Shown one piece after another: positions 18,932 through 28,900 of a stretch of DNA of 64,000 nucleotides. The notes under the pieces were generated by a model. It saw only the letters and a list, made by a program, of their open reading frames with translations, made no database searches and was not told the origin of the DNA. Position 1 is the first letter of the stretch. The number at the start of each line of letters is the position of its first letter. A program made the translations under genes and the position numbers. The DNA is taken from positions 1-64,000 of the forward strand of contig NZ_JAFFZW010000007.1 in NCBI RefSeq assembly GCF_017826695.1. The letters run 5' to 3'. Source of the stretch: Pseudomonas alliivorans. GTDB lineage: Bacteria > Pseudomonadota > Gammaproteobacteria > Pseudomonadales > Pseudomonadaceae.

Positions 18932-19470
18932 GCAAGGCCGCTGTCGCGCAACCCGCTTCGTCACTGAGCCGTTTCTGGCACAAATGGCGTTTCCACATCA
19001 ACGTTCTGCTGATCCTGATTCCACTGGGTTTCATGCCCAAGTACTTTGCCGATAACGCCCTGGACCGTGGCGATACGGGCCTCGGGCAACGGGAGATCGG
19101 CGAGTTCAAGGTCGGCCCGTGGAGCCTGCGTCTGGCCGAAGACCGCAACGAGGCGCCGCGCCTGTCCGGTGCGTCGGGTTACATGAAAGGCTTCAACGCT
19201 GCGCTGTGCAACGCCTGCATCGACCGGGTCAAGGCGACTTACCTGCGCATCGGCAAGCCCCGCAGTCTGCGTACCGCGGGGGTGATTTTCTTCGGCGGCG
19301 GCTATCGCATGGGCGCCTTCATGCAGATCCCGGAAACCACCCACCCCGACTCGGAACTGTGGATCACCATGGAAGGCTGGGACGGTTCCGTGCATCAGAC
19401 CTCCATTCCCCTGCAACAGGCCTCGCCCACCACCGTGGCCTGGCTGAAAAAACAAGGAGCCAAACCATGA
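18928..19470 (+). CDS. fpvH: FpvH-like membrane-anchored protein of the ferripyoverdine iron-release operon
   Basis: Protein of 180 residues with a GTG start overlapping the fpvG stop and its own stop overlapping fpvJ. A single N-terminal TM segment (INVLLILIPLGFMPKYF, about res 24-40) anchors a periplasmic domain of about 140 residues that includes two Cys (NACID region). In P. aeruginosa FpvH works with FpvG and the FpvJK proteins in iron reduction and release from pyoverdine. No catalytic motif is recognisable, so the assignment relies on operon position. Confidence 0.78.
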   Translation: MSKAAVAQPASSLSRFWHKWRFHINVLLILIPLGFMPKYFADNALDRGDTGLGQREIGEFKVGPWSLRLAEDRNEAPRLSGASGYMKGFNAALCNACIDRVKATYLRIGKPRSLRTAGVIFFGGGYRMGAFMQIPETTHPDSELWITMEGWDGSVHQTSIPLQQASPTTVAWLKKQGAKP

Positions 19471-19805
19471 ATGCCCGCTTCTCCCTGCGGCGGCTGACGG
19501 CCGCTGCGCTCTGCCTGATCGGCCTGGGCCTGAGCACCGGCGCGCTGGCGCACAACCCGATGTGCGAGTGCAAACAGATCGACAATGAACAGATCCGCTG
19601 CACCGGCGGTTTCTCCGACGGCAGCGGCGCGCCGGGCGTGACTCTGGACGTGATCGGCTATGACGAGACCATTCTGGTGCCCGGCAAACTGGGCGAGGAC
19701 TCTACCGTCACCTTCAAGCGCCCCGCCTCCGAGTTCTACGTACTGTTCGATGCCGGTCCCGGCCATGTCGTGGAAATCGACCAAGCGGACATCCCGGCCC
19801 CATGA
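19467..19805 (+). CDS. fpvJ: FpvJ-like small periplasmic protein
   Basis: Protein of 112 residues with a clear signal peptide (basic MNARFSLRR, hydrophobic core, cleavage near GALA-HN). The short mature part has three Cys (MCECKQ, IRCTGG). It overlaps both neighbours by ATGA, so it is translated as part of the fpv operon. FpvJ of P. aeruginosa is a component of the periplasmic iron-release machinery; its biochemical role is poorly defined and nothing more can be read from sequence. Confidence 0.75.
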   Translation: MNARFSLRRLTAAALCLIGLGLSTGALAHNPMCECKQIDNEQIRCTGGFSDGSGAPGVTLDVIGYDETILVPGKLGEDSTVTFKRPASEFYVLFDAGPGHVVEIDQADIPAP

Positions 19806-20371
19806 GTACGCCAACCCGACAGATCGTGCGCCCGGCCGGTGCCGGGCATGAAACCCTCTACATCCTGCTGTTATGCCTGCTGATCCTGGCGGCTGCCGCT
19901 GGCGTCGTCAGCCTGCGTGGCGAACGTCAGGACGACCCTGGCGTGGCCAGCCACCAGCTGGATGCCCGCCGCGACCTGACTGCCGCCGAACAGGGCATCT
20001 ACGCGGACCTGCGCGTGACACTGGATGAGATCCGCCTGCTGACCCAGGAACAGTCAACGCAGGTGACGCCGCAACAACTGGGCGAGGAAGGTTTTGCGCC
20101 GTTCGCCGAAGACGCCAGCTCCGTGAGCCGTGGCGGCCATGCATGGCAGATGCTGGGGCAGTCCTATCTGGGCCTGAGCCAGACGCCGACCGTTGCGGGC
20201 TCGTTCCTGATGCGGGTCGACTCCTCGCCGGACGCTCAGGCGGACATCTGGATCAACCGCAAGGCCACGGCTGCACCGGCCGACCTCAGTGACAAGACCC
20301 TGATCGGCGCAGGCTGGCAGCAGGTTGTCGCGCAATTCGACGCTGGTGTCACTCGCCAGCATCAGCACTGA
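19802..20371 (+). CDS. fpvK: FpvK-like membrane-anchored protein
   Basis: Protein of 189 residues with one N-terminal TM segment (LYILLLCLLILAAAAGVVSL, about res 18-37) and a predicted periplasmic remainder. Its ATG overlaps the fpvJ stop (ATGA). Position between fpvJ and the ABC-transporter genes matches fpvK of P. aeruginosa, part of the FpvGHJK complex that assists iron removal from ferripyoverdine. No enzymatic motif is visible. Confidence 0.75.
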   Translation: MSTPTRQIVRPAGAGHETLYILLLCLLILAAAAGVVSLRGERQDDPGVASHQLDARRDLTAAEQGIYADLRVTLDEIRLLTQEQSTQVTPQQLGEEGFAPFAEDASSVSRGGHAWQMLGQSYLGLSQTPTVAGSFLMRVDSSPDAQADIWINRKATAAPADLSDKTLIGAGWQQVVAQFDAGVTRQHQH

Positions 20372-20396
20372 AATCATCAGAGAAGACCGCTCTCCC

Positions 20397-21329
20397 ATGC
20401 CTATTTTTTTCAAACGCCGTCCCTTGCTGCGTGTTCTGCTGATCAGCCTGTGCGCCACGCTGATGACGCCGTTGAGCCACGCTGCCGATCCGGCCAAGCG
20501 CCTGCGCATTGGTATTACCCTGCACCCGTATTACAGCTACGTGGCCAATATCGTCGGCGACAAGGCCGAGGTTGTGCCGCTGATTCCGGCGGGCTTCAAC
20601 CCCCACGCCTACGAGCCGCGTGCCGAGGACATCAAGCGCATCGGTTCGCTCGACGTGGTCGTGCTCAATGGCGTCGGCCATGACGACTTCGCCGACCGCA
20701 TGATAGCCGCCAGCGAAACACCAGACATCAAGACCATCGAAGCCAACGCCGACGTGCCGCTGCTGGCCGCCACCGGCGTTGCCGCACGCGGTGCAGGCAA
20801 GGTGGTCAACCCGCACACCTTCCTGTCGATCAGCGCTTCCATTGCACAGGTCAACAACATCGCCCGCGAACTGGGCAAGCTAGACCCGGACAACGCCAAG
20901 ACCTACACCGCCAACGCCAGGGCCTACGGCAAGCGCCTGCGGCAGATGCGCGCCGACGCCCTGGCCAAGCTGACCAAGGCACCCAACGCCGACCTGCGTG
21001 TGGCCACGGTGCATGCCGCCTACGATTACCTGCTGCGCGAGTTCGGCCTTGAGGTCACGGCAGTGGTGGAACCGGCTCACGGCATCGAACCGAGCCCGAG
21101 CCAGTTGAAGAAAACCATCGACCAATTGCGTGAGCTGGACGTAAAGGTGATCTTCTCGGAGATGGACTTCCCGTCCACCTACGTCGAGACCATCCAGCGT
21201 GAGTCCGGGGTCAAGCTGTACCCGCTGTCGCACATTTCCTATGGCGAATACAGCGCCGACAAGTACGAAAAGGAAATGGCCGGCAACCTCGATACCGTGG
21301 TCCGGGCGATTCAGGAGGCAGGCGCATGA
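20397..21329 (+). CDS. fpvC: FpvC-like periplasmic metal-binding protein (ZnuA/cluster 9 family)
   Basis: Protein of 310 residues with a signal peptide (basic MPIFFKRRPLLR, hydrophobic core, cleavage near LSHA-AD) and the fold pattern of metal-binding SBPs of the ZnuA/MntC type. NPHAYEP near res 65-71 carries the usual metal-ligand His; a later HGIEPSPSQ segment is also typical. In P. aeruginosa FpvC and FpvF bind the iron-pyoverdine complex or released iron for FpvDE. I chose the ATG at 20397 because it begins the signal peptide; the frame is open upstream into fpvK. It overlaps fpvD by ATGA. Confidence 0.86.
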   Translation: MPIFFKRRPLLRVLLISLCATLMTPLSHAADPAKRLRIGITLHPYYSYVANIVGDKAEVVPLIPAGFNPHAYEPRAEDIKRIGSLDVVVLNGVGHDDFADRMIAASETPDIKTIEANADVPLLAATGVAARGAGKVVNPHTFLSISASIAQVNNIARELGKLDPDNAKTYTANARAYGKRLRQMRADALAKLTKAPNADLRVATVHAAYDYLLREFGLEVTAVVEPAHGIEPSPSQLKKTIDQLRELDVKVIFSEMDFPSTYVETIQRESGVKLYPLSHISYGEYSADKYEKEMAGNLDTVVRAIQEAGA

Positions 21330-22090
21330 CCGTTGCGCAAAACCTTGAGATCACGCGTCAGGGACCTGGCGTTGAATTCAGCGACGTCAGCCTCACGCTG
21401 GGCCGCACCACGATTCTTGATCGCATTACCTTCAACGTGCGAGCAGGCAGCGTGCATGCGCTGGTCGGCCCCAATGGCGGTGGCAAGAGTTCGCTGATCA
21501 AGACCCTGCTTGGGCAGACACCGCACCAGGGCCAGCTCAGCCTGCAATGGCCCGGCTCGCCCGGCCTGATCGGCTACGTACCGCAGGCGCTGGAATTCGA
21601 CCGCGGCCTGCCGATGACCGTCGATGACTTCATGGCCGCCATGTGCCAGCGACGCCCTGCTTTTCTGGGTCTGTCAAAGCATTACGCGGCGGCTATCGGC
21701 CAAGCACTGGAGCGGGTCGGCATGCAGGACAAGCGCAAACGTCGAATGGGTGCGCTGTCAGGTGGCGAACGCCAGCGCGTGCTGCTGGCACAGGGCTTGA
21801 TTCCGGCCCCGCAGTTGCTGGTGCTGGATGAACCGATGTCGGCGCTGGATGAAGCCGGTATTCAAGTTTTCGAACGCCTGCTGGGCGACTGGCGTCGGTC
21901 CGGTATCACTGTGCTGTGGATCGAGCACGACCTGGAAGCCGTAAAACGGCTTGCCGATCAGGTGACCGGACTCAGTCGCCGGGTGTTGTTCGATGAACCT
22001 GCACAGACAGCACTGACACCGGAACGGCTGCTGACCCTGTTCTCGGCGCACCCGCGTGCGGCAGACGTCAGGAACGGGAGCGCTCTGTGA
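21326..22090 (+). CDS. fpvD: FpvD-like ABC transporter ATPase
   Basis: ATP-binding subunit of 254 residues. Visible are the Walker A motif (GPNGGGKSS, about res 50-58), the signature (LSGGERQRV, about 143-151), Walker B with the following D-loop (LLVLDEPMSALD) and the switch His (IEHD). It energises the FpvDE importer, which moves iron freed from pyoverdine across the inner membrane. Start overlaps fpvC and stop overlaps fpvE, both as ATGA or TGATG-like junctions. Confidence 0.9.
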   Translation: MTVAQNLEITRQGPGVEFSDVSLTLGRTTILDRITFNVRAGSVHALVGPNGGGKSSLIKTLLGQTPHQGQLSLQWPGSPGLIGYVPQALEFDRGLPMTVDDFMAAMCQRRPAFLGLSKHYAAAIGQALERVGMQDKRKRRMGALSGGERQRVLLAQGLIPAPQLLVLDEPMSALDEAGIQVFERLLGDWRRSGITVLWIEHDLEAVKRLADQVTGLSRRVLFDEPAQTALTPERLLTLFSAHPRAADVRNGSAL

Positions 22091-22989
22091 TGGACTACGA
22101 GAGCTTTCGACTTTTCATTCAAGGCCTGGCGTCGTCCGGCTATTTGCCTGAGGCGCTGGCCTACGGCTTCGTGGTCAACGCTCTGCTTGCCGGGTTGCTG
22201 ATCGGCCCGGTACTGGGTGGTCTGGGCACGCTGGTGGTGGTCAAGCGCTTCGCGTTCTTCTCCGAAGCGGTAGGCCATGCCGCGTTGACAGGCGTGGCCA
22301 TCGGTATCCTGCTCGGCGAGCCCTACACCGGCCCCTATGGCAGCCTGTTCGGTTACTGCCTGCTGTTCGGGATCGTGCTGAACTACCTGCGCAACCGCAC
22401 CGGCCTCGCGCCCGATACGCTGATCGGCGTGTTTCTGTCGGTCTCGCTGGCGCTGGGTGCAAGCCTGCTGCTGGTGCTGGCGGGCAAGATCAATGTGCAC
22501 ATTCTGGAGAACGTGCTGTTTGGCTCGGTGCTGACCGTCAACGGCAACGACCTGCTGGTGCTGCTGATCGTCGGTTCGCTAGTGATGGGCCTGAGCCTGC
22601 CGCTGTACAACCGCATCATGCTGGCCAGCTTCAACCCGCAACTGGCCGCCGTCCGTGGCGTGGCGGTGAAGGCGCTGGATTACCTGTTCGTGATTCTGGT
22701 GACGCTGATCACAGTGGCGGCGGTGAAGGTCATCGGCGCGATTCTGGTCGGCGCCCTGTTGGTGATTCCAGCCGCCGCTGCTCGACTGTTGAGCCAGTCG
22801 CTGAAGGGCTTCTTCTGGATCTCGGTGGCGATTGCGACCGTCAGCACCCTGTGCGGCATCCTGTTGCCCATCGTCTTCGACCTGCCTGTGCCGTCCGGCG
22901 CTGCGATCATTCTGGTGGCCGGCGTCGCTTTCGCCCTGGCCGCCATCGCTCGCGGCACTGTGCCCAGCCTCAAAGGAAATATCGGATAA
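22087..22989 (+). CDS. fpvE: FpvE-like ABC transporter permease (metal ABC-3 family)
   Basis: Integral membrane protein of 300 residues with about eight to nine hydrophobic segments and the ABC-3 (ZnuB/MntB) family look, including a conserved segment near res 50-75 (VVKRFAFFSEAVGHAALTG) that contacts the ATPase. It pairs with FpvD to import iron delivered by FpvC/FpvF. The start GTG at 22087 overlaps the fpvD stop (GTGATGG), with an ATG one codon further. fpvF follows after the stop without a gap. Confidence 0.88.
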   Translation: MMDYESFRLFIQGLASSGYLPEALAYGFVVNALLAGLLIGPVLGGLGTLVVVKRFAFFSEAVGHAALTGVAIGILLGEPYTGPYGSLFGYCLLFGIVLNYLRNRTGLAPDTLIGVFLSVSLALGASLLLVLAGKINVHILENVLFGSVLTVNGNDLLVLLIVGSLVMGLSLPLYNRIMLASFNPQLAAVRGVAVKALDYLFVILVTLITVAAVKVIGAILVGALLVIPAAAARLLSQSLKGFFWISVAIATVSTLCGILLPIVFDLPVPSGAAIILVAGVAFALAAIARGTVPSLKGNIG

Positions 22990-23904
22990 ATGTTCACTCT
23001 GCGACGTATGACCCTGGCGCTGGCCATGACCGGCCTGCTCTGCAATGCCGTCTCTGCATCTGATGTCACAGCGCAACCCGCCCAGCCGGTACGCGTGCTC
23101 GCCAGCCTGCCGATCACCTATGGTTTGGGGCAGATTCTGCTCAAGGACAGCGGCGTGGTGCTGGAACGTGCCGCAGCGGCCAACCTGCCCGGCTCACGCC
23201 AGACGGCCTATTTCACCGGGCGTGGTGCCGAGGCATTGCGCGGGTTGGCCGTGGAGGCGGATGCGGTGATCGGGCTGCGCTCGATCTGGGCCGATGATCC
23301 GCTGTACCCCAATGCCCGCCGCAGCAACATCCGCATCGTTGAAATCGATGCCGCACGCCCGGTGGATGGCAGCCTGCCAGGCATTGCGGTTCAGCCGGGG
23401 CAAGGTGTCGATGGCCTGAACAGTCAGCCTTGGCTGGCGAGCAACAACATGGGGCGCATGGCCGACGTGATGGCAGCAGATCTGGTCCGACTGGCGCCAG
23501 CCGCCAAGCCGAAGATCGAGAGCAACCTGGCTGCGCTCAAACAGCACCTGCTCAAGCTCAGCGCCGACAGCGAAGCGAGTCTGGCCAGCGCCGACAACCT
23601 GAGCGTGGTGAGTCTGTCGGACCGATTCGGTTACCTGATCAGTGGGTTGAATCTGGAGCTGATCGACAGTCAGGCACTGACCGACGAGCAGTGGACGCCA
23701 GAAGCGATACAGAAACTGACGTCGACTCTCAAGGACAACGATGTGGCCCTGGTGCTGGACCACCGCCAGCCCCCCGAGCCGGTCAAGACCGCGATTGCCG
23801 AGGCAGGCAGCACATTGCTGGTGCTGGGGATCGACGGCGCAGACCCGCTGGCTGAGTTGCAGCGGGATATCGAGCAGATTATCGGGGCGTTGAAGGCTGG
23901 CTGA
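22990..23904 (+). CDS. fpvF: FpvF-like periplasmic substrate-binding protein
   Basis: Protein of 304 residues, last gene of the fpv operon. It has a signal peptide (MFTLRRMTLALAMTGLLC..., cleavage around VSA-SD) and a ZnuA-like two-lobe pattern, but it lacks the His-rich metal site of FpvC. In P. aeruginosa FpvF binds ferripyoverdine and cooperates with FpvC. The ATG follows the fpvE stop directly. A REP pair lies downstream and may end or stabilise the transcript. Confidence 0.84.
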   Translation: MFTLRRMTLALAMTGLLCNAVSASDVTAQPAQPVRVLASLPITYGLGQILLKDSGVVLERAAAANLPGSRQTAYFTGRGAEALRGLAVEADAVIGLRSIWADDPLYPNARRSNIRIVEIDAARPVDGSLPGIAVQPGQGVDGLNSQPWLASNNMGRMADVMAADLVRLAPAAKPKIESNLAALKQHLLKLSADSEASLASADNLSVVSLSDRFGYLISGLNLELIDSQALTDEQWTPEAIQKLTSTLKDNDVALVLDHRQPPEPVKTAIAEAGSTLLVLGIDGADPLAELQRDIEQIIGALKAG

Positions 23905-23915
23905 ACGCAGATAAC

Positions 23916-24006
23916 GTGAAAGGCGGCTTGCCGGCGATAGCGTCAGTCCAGCCGATGAAGGGTGAACTGAAAAAACGCCTCGTCGGCAAGCAGCCTCCCA
24001 CAAGGT
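23916..24006. repeat. Inverted pair of REP elements
   Basis: Plus-strand AGGCGGCTTGCCGGCGAT is answered about 60 bases later by its near reverse complement (GTCGGCAAGCAGCCTCCCAC). It lies between the convergent fpvF and mbtH genes, a typical REP/BIME position. Confidence 0.75.
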
Positions 24007-24035
24007 CTGTGCCTATCCAGTGAGATGTGTGCCGG

Positions 24036-24263
24036 TCAATGGCTCACAGCGGTCTGCGCTTCCATCTTCTGGCGCAGGCTCAGCGGGCGCATGTCGGTCC
24101 AGACTTCTTCGATGTAGGCCAGGCATTCTTTCTTGAAGCCACTCTTGCCCACGGTGCGCCAGCCGTTGGGGATGGCTTTGTAGTCAGGCCAGATCGAGTA
24201 CTGCTCTTCGTGGTTGACCACCACTTGAAAGACGATGTCTTCCCGGTCGAATACTGAAGTCAT
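24036..24263 (-). CDS. MbtH-like protein, NRPS adenylation-domain partner
   Basis: Protein of 75 residues with the MbtH-family pattern N-x-E-x-Q-Y-S-x-W-P...P-x-G-W (NHEEQYSIWPDYKAIPNGWR). Such proteins bind adenylation domains and aid their folding or activity; here it would serve PvdL and the side-chain NRPSs. The frame is open to 24305, but the ATG at 24263 is preceded by GGAGAG at good spacing and gives the family length, so I chose it. It lies downstream of pvdH and has its own PvdS-type promoter overlapping the pvdH 3' end. Confidence 0.93.
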   Translation of the reverse strand: MTSVFDREDIVFQVVVNHEEQYSIWPDYKAIPNGWRTVGKSGFKKECLAYIEEVWTDMRPLSLRQKMEAQTAVSH

Positions 24264-24323
24264 TGTTGCTCTCCATGAGGGTTCAGCGCCGCCGTGCCAA
24301 TTCATGACGGCTATAGGGATTGA

Positions 24324-24347
24324 ACGTATCGCTACGTCGAAAAATTA
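24324..24347 (-). promoter_or_regulatory. PvdS (IS-box) promoter of the mbtH-like gene
   Basis: Minus strand TAATT, 16 bases, CGT, ending about 60 bases before the chosen start. The TAATT element overlaps the stop codon of pvdH, so mbtH can be transcribed both from here and from the pvdH promoter. Confidence 0.68.
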
Positions 24348-25757
24348 AAGCTGAGCGACCGCGGCATTCAGCGCGCGACCGAAGATGTCGGCCACTTCGT
24401 CGATCTGTTCGGCGGTGATCACCAATGGCGGCAGGAAGCGCACGACGCTGCCGTGCCGACCTCCCAGTTCCAGGATCAACCCGCGCTTGAGGCATTCGCG
24501 CTGAATCAACGGTGCCAGCCGCGCAAACACCGGCGGATGCCCCTGAGCATCACGCGCACCGGCCGGATCGACCAACTCGACACCGAGCATCAACCCGCGC
24601 CCACGAATGTCGCCCAGTTGCGGGAAATCACGCTGCAGTTCGCGCAGATGCGAAACCAGTCGTGCGCCCATCGCCGTGGCGTGCTCGCACACGTTGTGTT
24701 CCTTCAGATAACGCATCACCGCCGAACCTGCAGCCATGGCCATCTGATTGCCGCGGAAAGTCCCGGCGTGAGCGCCCGGCAGCCAGGTGTCGAGCCACTG
24801 GCGATAGACGACAACCGCCAGCGGCAGGCTGCCACCAATGGCCTTGGACATCACCACGACGTCCGGAATGATTCCGGCGTGCTCGAAGGCGAACATCTTG
24901 CCCGTGCGGGCGAAACCGCTCTGGATTTCGTCGACGATCAGCGCCACGCCAGCGTTTTCGGTGATGCGCCGCACGCCGCGCAGCCAGTCGAGATCCGCCG
25001 GAATCACCCCGCCCTCGCCCTGCACCACTTCCACAATCACCGCCGCTGGCAACTGCACACCCGCTTCAGGATCGTTGAGCAGGTTTTCCAGATAATGCAG
25101 GTTGGCTTTCACGCCCGGCGCGCCGCCCAGCCCGAACGGGCAGCGGTAATCATAGGGATACGGCAGAAACTGCACGCCTGCGCTGAGCAACGCACCCAGC
25201 GGCTTCTTTGGACCCAGGCTGCCCATCAGGCTCAGCGCGCCCTGGCTCATGCCGTGGTAGCCGCCCTGAAATGACAGCACCGTGCTGCGTCCAGTCGCCG
25301 TACGCACCAGTTTCAAGGCTGCTTCCACCGCATCAGTGCCGGTCGGTCCGCAGAACTGGATCTTCGCTTCACGAGCCAGCTCCTCGGGCAACAACCCGAA
25401 CAGGTCCTGCACGAACTGATCCTTGACCGGCGTGGTGAGGTCCAGCGTGTGCAACGGCAATTCGTCGCTGATGACCTGCTGAATCGCCTCGATCACCACC
25501 GGGTGATTGTGACCCAGCGCCAGCGTGCCAGCGCCTGCCAGACAATCGATGAACCGCCGTCCTTCGACATCTTCGACATGAATGCCCCTGGCGCGCTTGA
25601 GTGCCAGCGGAATGCGCCGTGGATAGCTACGGGCGTTGGATTCCTGGCGACTCTGCCGCGCCAGCAAGGGCGACTCGTCGAACTGGTACAGCGTCTCGAC
25701 CGGCGCTGAAGCAACCCGTGCCGGTTGATCATCGATAAACCTGGTAGCGACTGACAT
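24345..25757 (-). CDS. pvdH: L-2,4-diaminobutyrate:2-oxoglutarate aminotransferase
   Basis: Class III PLP aminotransferase of 470 residues. The cofactor-binding lysine is visible in VMSKAIGG, the aspartate in LIVDEIQSG, and the phosphate-binding segment in GPTGTDAVEAAL. PvdH makes L-2,4-diaminobutyrate from aspartate semialdehyde, the third amino acid joined by PvdL; the PvdL A3 code read here is a Dab code, which supports the call. It has its own IS-box promoter and lies between pvdL and mbtH, all on the minus strand. Confidence 0.93.
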   Translation of the reverse strand: MSVATRFIDDQPARVASAPVETLYQFDESPLLARQSRQESNARSYPRRIPLALKRARGIHVEDVEGRRFIDCLAGAGTLALGHNHPVVIEAIQQVISDELPLHTLDLTTPVKDQFVQDLFGLLPEELAREAKIQFCGPTGTDAVEAALKLVRTATGRSTVLSFQGGYHGMSQGALSLMGSLGPKKPLGALLSAGVQFLPYPYDYRCPFGLGGAPGVKANLHYLENLLNDPEAGVQLPAAVIVEVVQGEGGVIPADLDWLRGVRRITENAGVALIVDEIQSGFARTGKMFAFEHAGIIPDVVVMSKAIGGSLPLAVVVYRQWLDTWLPGAHAGTFRGNQMAMAAGSAVMRYLKEHNVCEHATAMGARLVSHLRELQRDFPQLGDIRGRGLMLGVELVDPAGARDAQGHPPVFARLAPLIQRECLKRGLILELGGRHGSVVRFLPPLVITAEQIDEVADIFGRALNAAVAQL

Positions 25758-25863
25758 CTATGCAACCCTCAATACGCTGTTTGATGAGCGAAACCGTTTG
25801 AATGGCCTCAGTCGGCGGGGGTTGAGACCCGGGCGGCTCAGGCATTTATTCCTTCCATTGAAA

Positions 25864-25887
25864 ACGCGCCGCAGGCCTGCGGATTTA
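25864..25887 (-). promoter_or_regulatory. PvdS (IS-box) promoter of pvdH
   Basis: Perfect TAAAT, 16 bases, CGT on the minus strand, about 105 bases before the pvdH ATG. The spacer contains the perfect 14-base palindrome CCGCAGGCCTGCGG. Confidence 0.8.
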
Positions 25888-25940
25888 CACTCGATCACGA
25901 GTTTTTCATCCGCAAAGCCGACGGCCCGACGACAGGCCGG

Positions 25941-28900
25941 TCAGAGCCCTTCCAGTTCCGCCATCAGGTCGGCCAGCCGGTCGAACTTCTGCTCATCGAC
26001 CTTCGGCCCGCCCAGGCTTTCCAGATGCTGCGCCAGGGCCTGCACGGTGTTGAACTCGAACATCGCCCGCAGCGGTACGTTGCGCTGAAGCTGCTTCTGA
26101 GCACGCGTGACCACCTGCGTGGCGAGCAGTGAATGCCCGCCCAGTTCGAAGAAGTTGTCGGTGATGCCAACCCGCTCGATCTTCAGCACATCGGCCCAGA
26201 TCGTCGCCAGTTGCTGCTCCATTTCGCTCTGTGGCGCGACATAGTCCTGCTGTGCCTGGCTGACGTCGGGCGCAGGCAGGGCCTTGCGGTCCAGCTTGCC
26301 GTTCGAGGTCAACGGCATCTGCTCCAGCAGCACCAGGTGCGAGGGCACCATGTAGTCCGGCAGACTGGCCTTGAGCCGGGTTTTCAGATCATCACGCAAG
26401 GCGTCGGGATCCTGCACTACACCGTTGGGGACCAGGTAGGCAGCGAGGACCTTACCCAGCGGGCCGTCGATATCCAGAACCACCGATTCACGAATCGCGG
26501 CGTGTTCCTGAAGGCGGGTTTCGATCTCGCCCAGTTCGATGCGGTAGCCGCGGATCTTGACCTGATGATCGACCCGGCCGACGTACTCCAGCACGCCATC
26601 ACCGCGACGCCGCGCCAGATCACCGGTGCGATACAGCCGCTCGCCCGGCGCACCGAACGGGTTGGGCACAAACACCGGCACAGTGCGCAGCGGATCGCCG
26701 ACATACCCGCGTCCGACCCCTGTACCCGCCACGCAAAGCTCACCCACCGCGCCCAACGGCACAAGCTCCAGCGCTTCATCAAGCACGTACAAACGGTTGT
26801 TGTCGGTCGGCAAGCCGATGGGCAGGTACGGGCTGCGCGTGGACGCCGCATCGACCCGGAAGAACGCCACGTCGTCCGAGCATTCAGCCGGACCGTAGGC
26901 ATTCACCAATCCAATGTTCGGGTAGCGCTGCAGCCACTGACTGGCCAGTTCCGGCGGCATCGCTTCGCCCGTCGGCAGCATCCAGCGCAGGCCGTCGAGC
27001 GTCGCCTGTTCTTCGGCCAACAGACCGGTGATCAGCGACGGTACGCTTTCCAGCACGCTGATGCCCTGCGCCTGCACATGCTGAAGCAGCGCCTGAGGAT
27101 CGCGAGCGATGTCGTTGGGGACAATGTCGACACGTGCGCCAAACAGCGGCGCAGCGAGGAACTGCCAGACCGAGATATCGAAGCTTTGCGAAGCGGTCTG
27201 GGCAATCACGTCCGTGGCGCTGAGGTCCAGGTACGGCACCTTGCTCAACTGGTTGTTGAGCATGCCGCTCTGTTCGACCATCACGCCTTTCGGCTGCCCG
27301 GTGGAACCCGATGTGAAGATCACATAGGCCAAGTTGTCCGGGGCGCTGTAGCGTCCCGGATTGTGCTGCGCCGTTGCCTGACGCTGAACGGTTTCCCAGA
27401 CCAGCAGCTGCGGACGTTTGTCTTCGGGCAGCCCCTCCAGCAACGCCCTGCCCTGCTGAACAGACTGTTCAGTACACACCAGAACCGGCGTATGGCTCTG
27501 GCCGATGATCCCGCTCAAGCGTGGATTCGGCAGCGCCGGGTCCAGCGGCAGGTAACCGGCGCCGGCCTTGAAGCTGCCGATGATCATGCCCAGCAGTTCA
27601 GGCCCGCGCTCGGCCAGCAGCGCAATCGGCAGATCAAAGCCGACACCGGCGTTGATCAAGGCATGGCCCAGTCGGTTGGCCGCGTCATTCAGTTCGGCAT
27701 AGCTTGAGACATGCTCCAGACAGCTCACGGCGATGCGCTCGGGATGCTCGGCCACCTGCACCTCGAACAGCTCGGCATAGCTGCGCTCAAGCGGATAGGC
27801 GCGCGCACTCTGGTTGCAGCCGTGGAGCAGAAACTCACGTTCCGGTTCGCCGAGCAGCGCCAGTTCGGCCATGTCGCCATGGAAGCCTTCGATCAGCGCA
27901 AGCAGCAGGCGCTTGAACTCGCCGAGCATGCTCTGCACGGTCGACTCGTCGAAGTAACGCTGGTCGTAGGACAGGTGCAGGCCCAGGTCGTCGCCGGGGT
28001 AGCAGACCGCCGTCAGCGGGTAGTTGGTGTGGGTGCGGCCGGAATCGGAGGTGGCGTTCAGGCTTTGCGCGCGGTCCAGTACCGAGACTTCCACCGGCGC
28101 ATTCTCGAACACGAACAGGCTGTCGAACAGCGGCAGGCCCTTGGGCAGTTCGCTGTTTTCCTGAATGGTCACCAGCGGCAGGTATTCGTACTCGCGCAAT
28201 TGCATGTTGCTGTCCAGCAACTGGCTCAGCCACTGACGTACGCTGCAACGCTGGCCATCGCCCGGCATGCCGATGCGCAGCGCAATGGTGTTGATGAACA
28301 GCCCGACCGTGCGCTGCATCTGCGGCAACTCCACCGGACGGCCTGCCACGGTGACACCGAACACCACGTCGCGATCACCGCTCAGCCGCCGCAGGGTCAA
28401 GGCCCACGCGGCCTGGGCGAAGGTGTTGACGGTCAGTTGGTGCTGCTGCGCCAGTTCGCGCAGCCGCACGCCGTCCGCCACATCAAGGCGCGTGTAGCAG
28501 TCGCCGACCACCATGCCGCCGCTGTCTCCGGCGTGCTCGCGCAGGAACGGACGGTCGCTCGGAATCGGGGTCGGCCGCTCGAACCCCGCCAGGTTCTGTC
28601 GCCACCAGTCACGCGCCTGCGCCAGCCCCCGGCGTTGCAGCCAGCCGATGTAATCGCGATAGCGTGGTGCCGGGGCCAGTTGCGCGTCGCGACCGTCGCC
28701 CAGCGCGGTGTAGATGTCGAAGAAATCGTTCATCAGCAGCGAGCGGCACCACGCATCGATGAGGATGTGATGATTGCTCATCATGAACCAGTAACGTGCC
28801 TCGTCCACGCGGATCAGGCGCAGGTGGAACGGCGGTTGACGCAGCAGATTGAACCCGGCCTCGCGCTCGGACTTGAGCAGGGCCTGCAGGCGCGGCTCCT

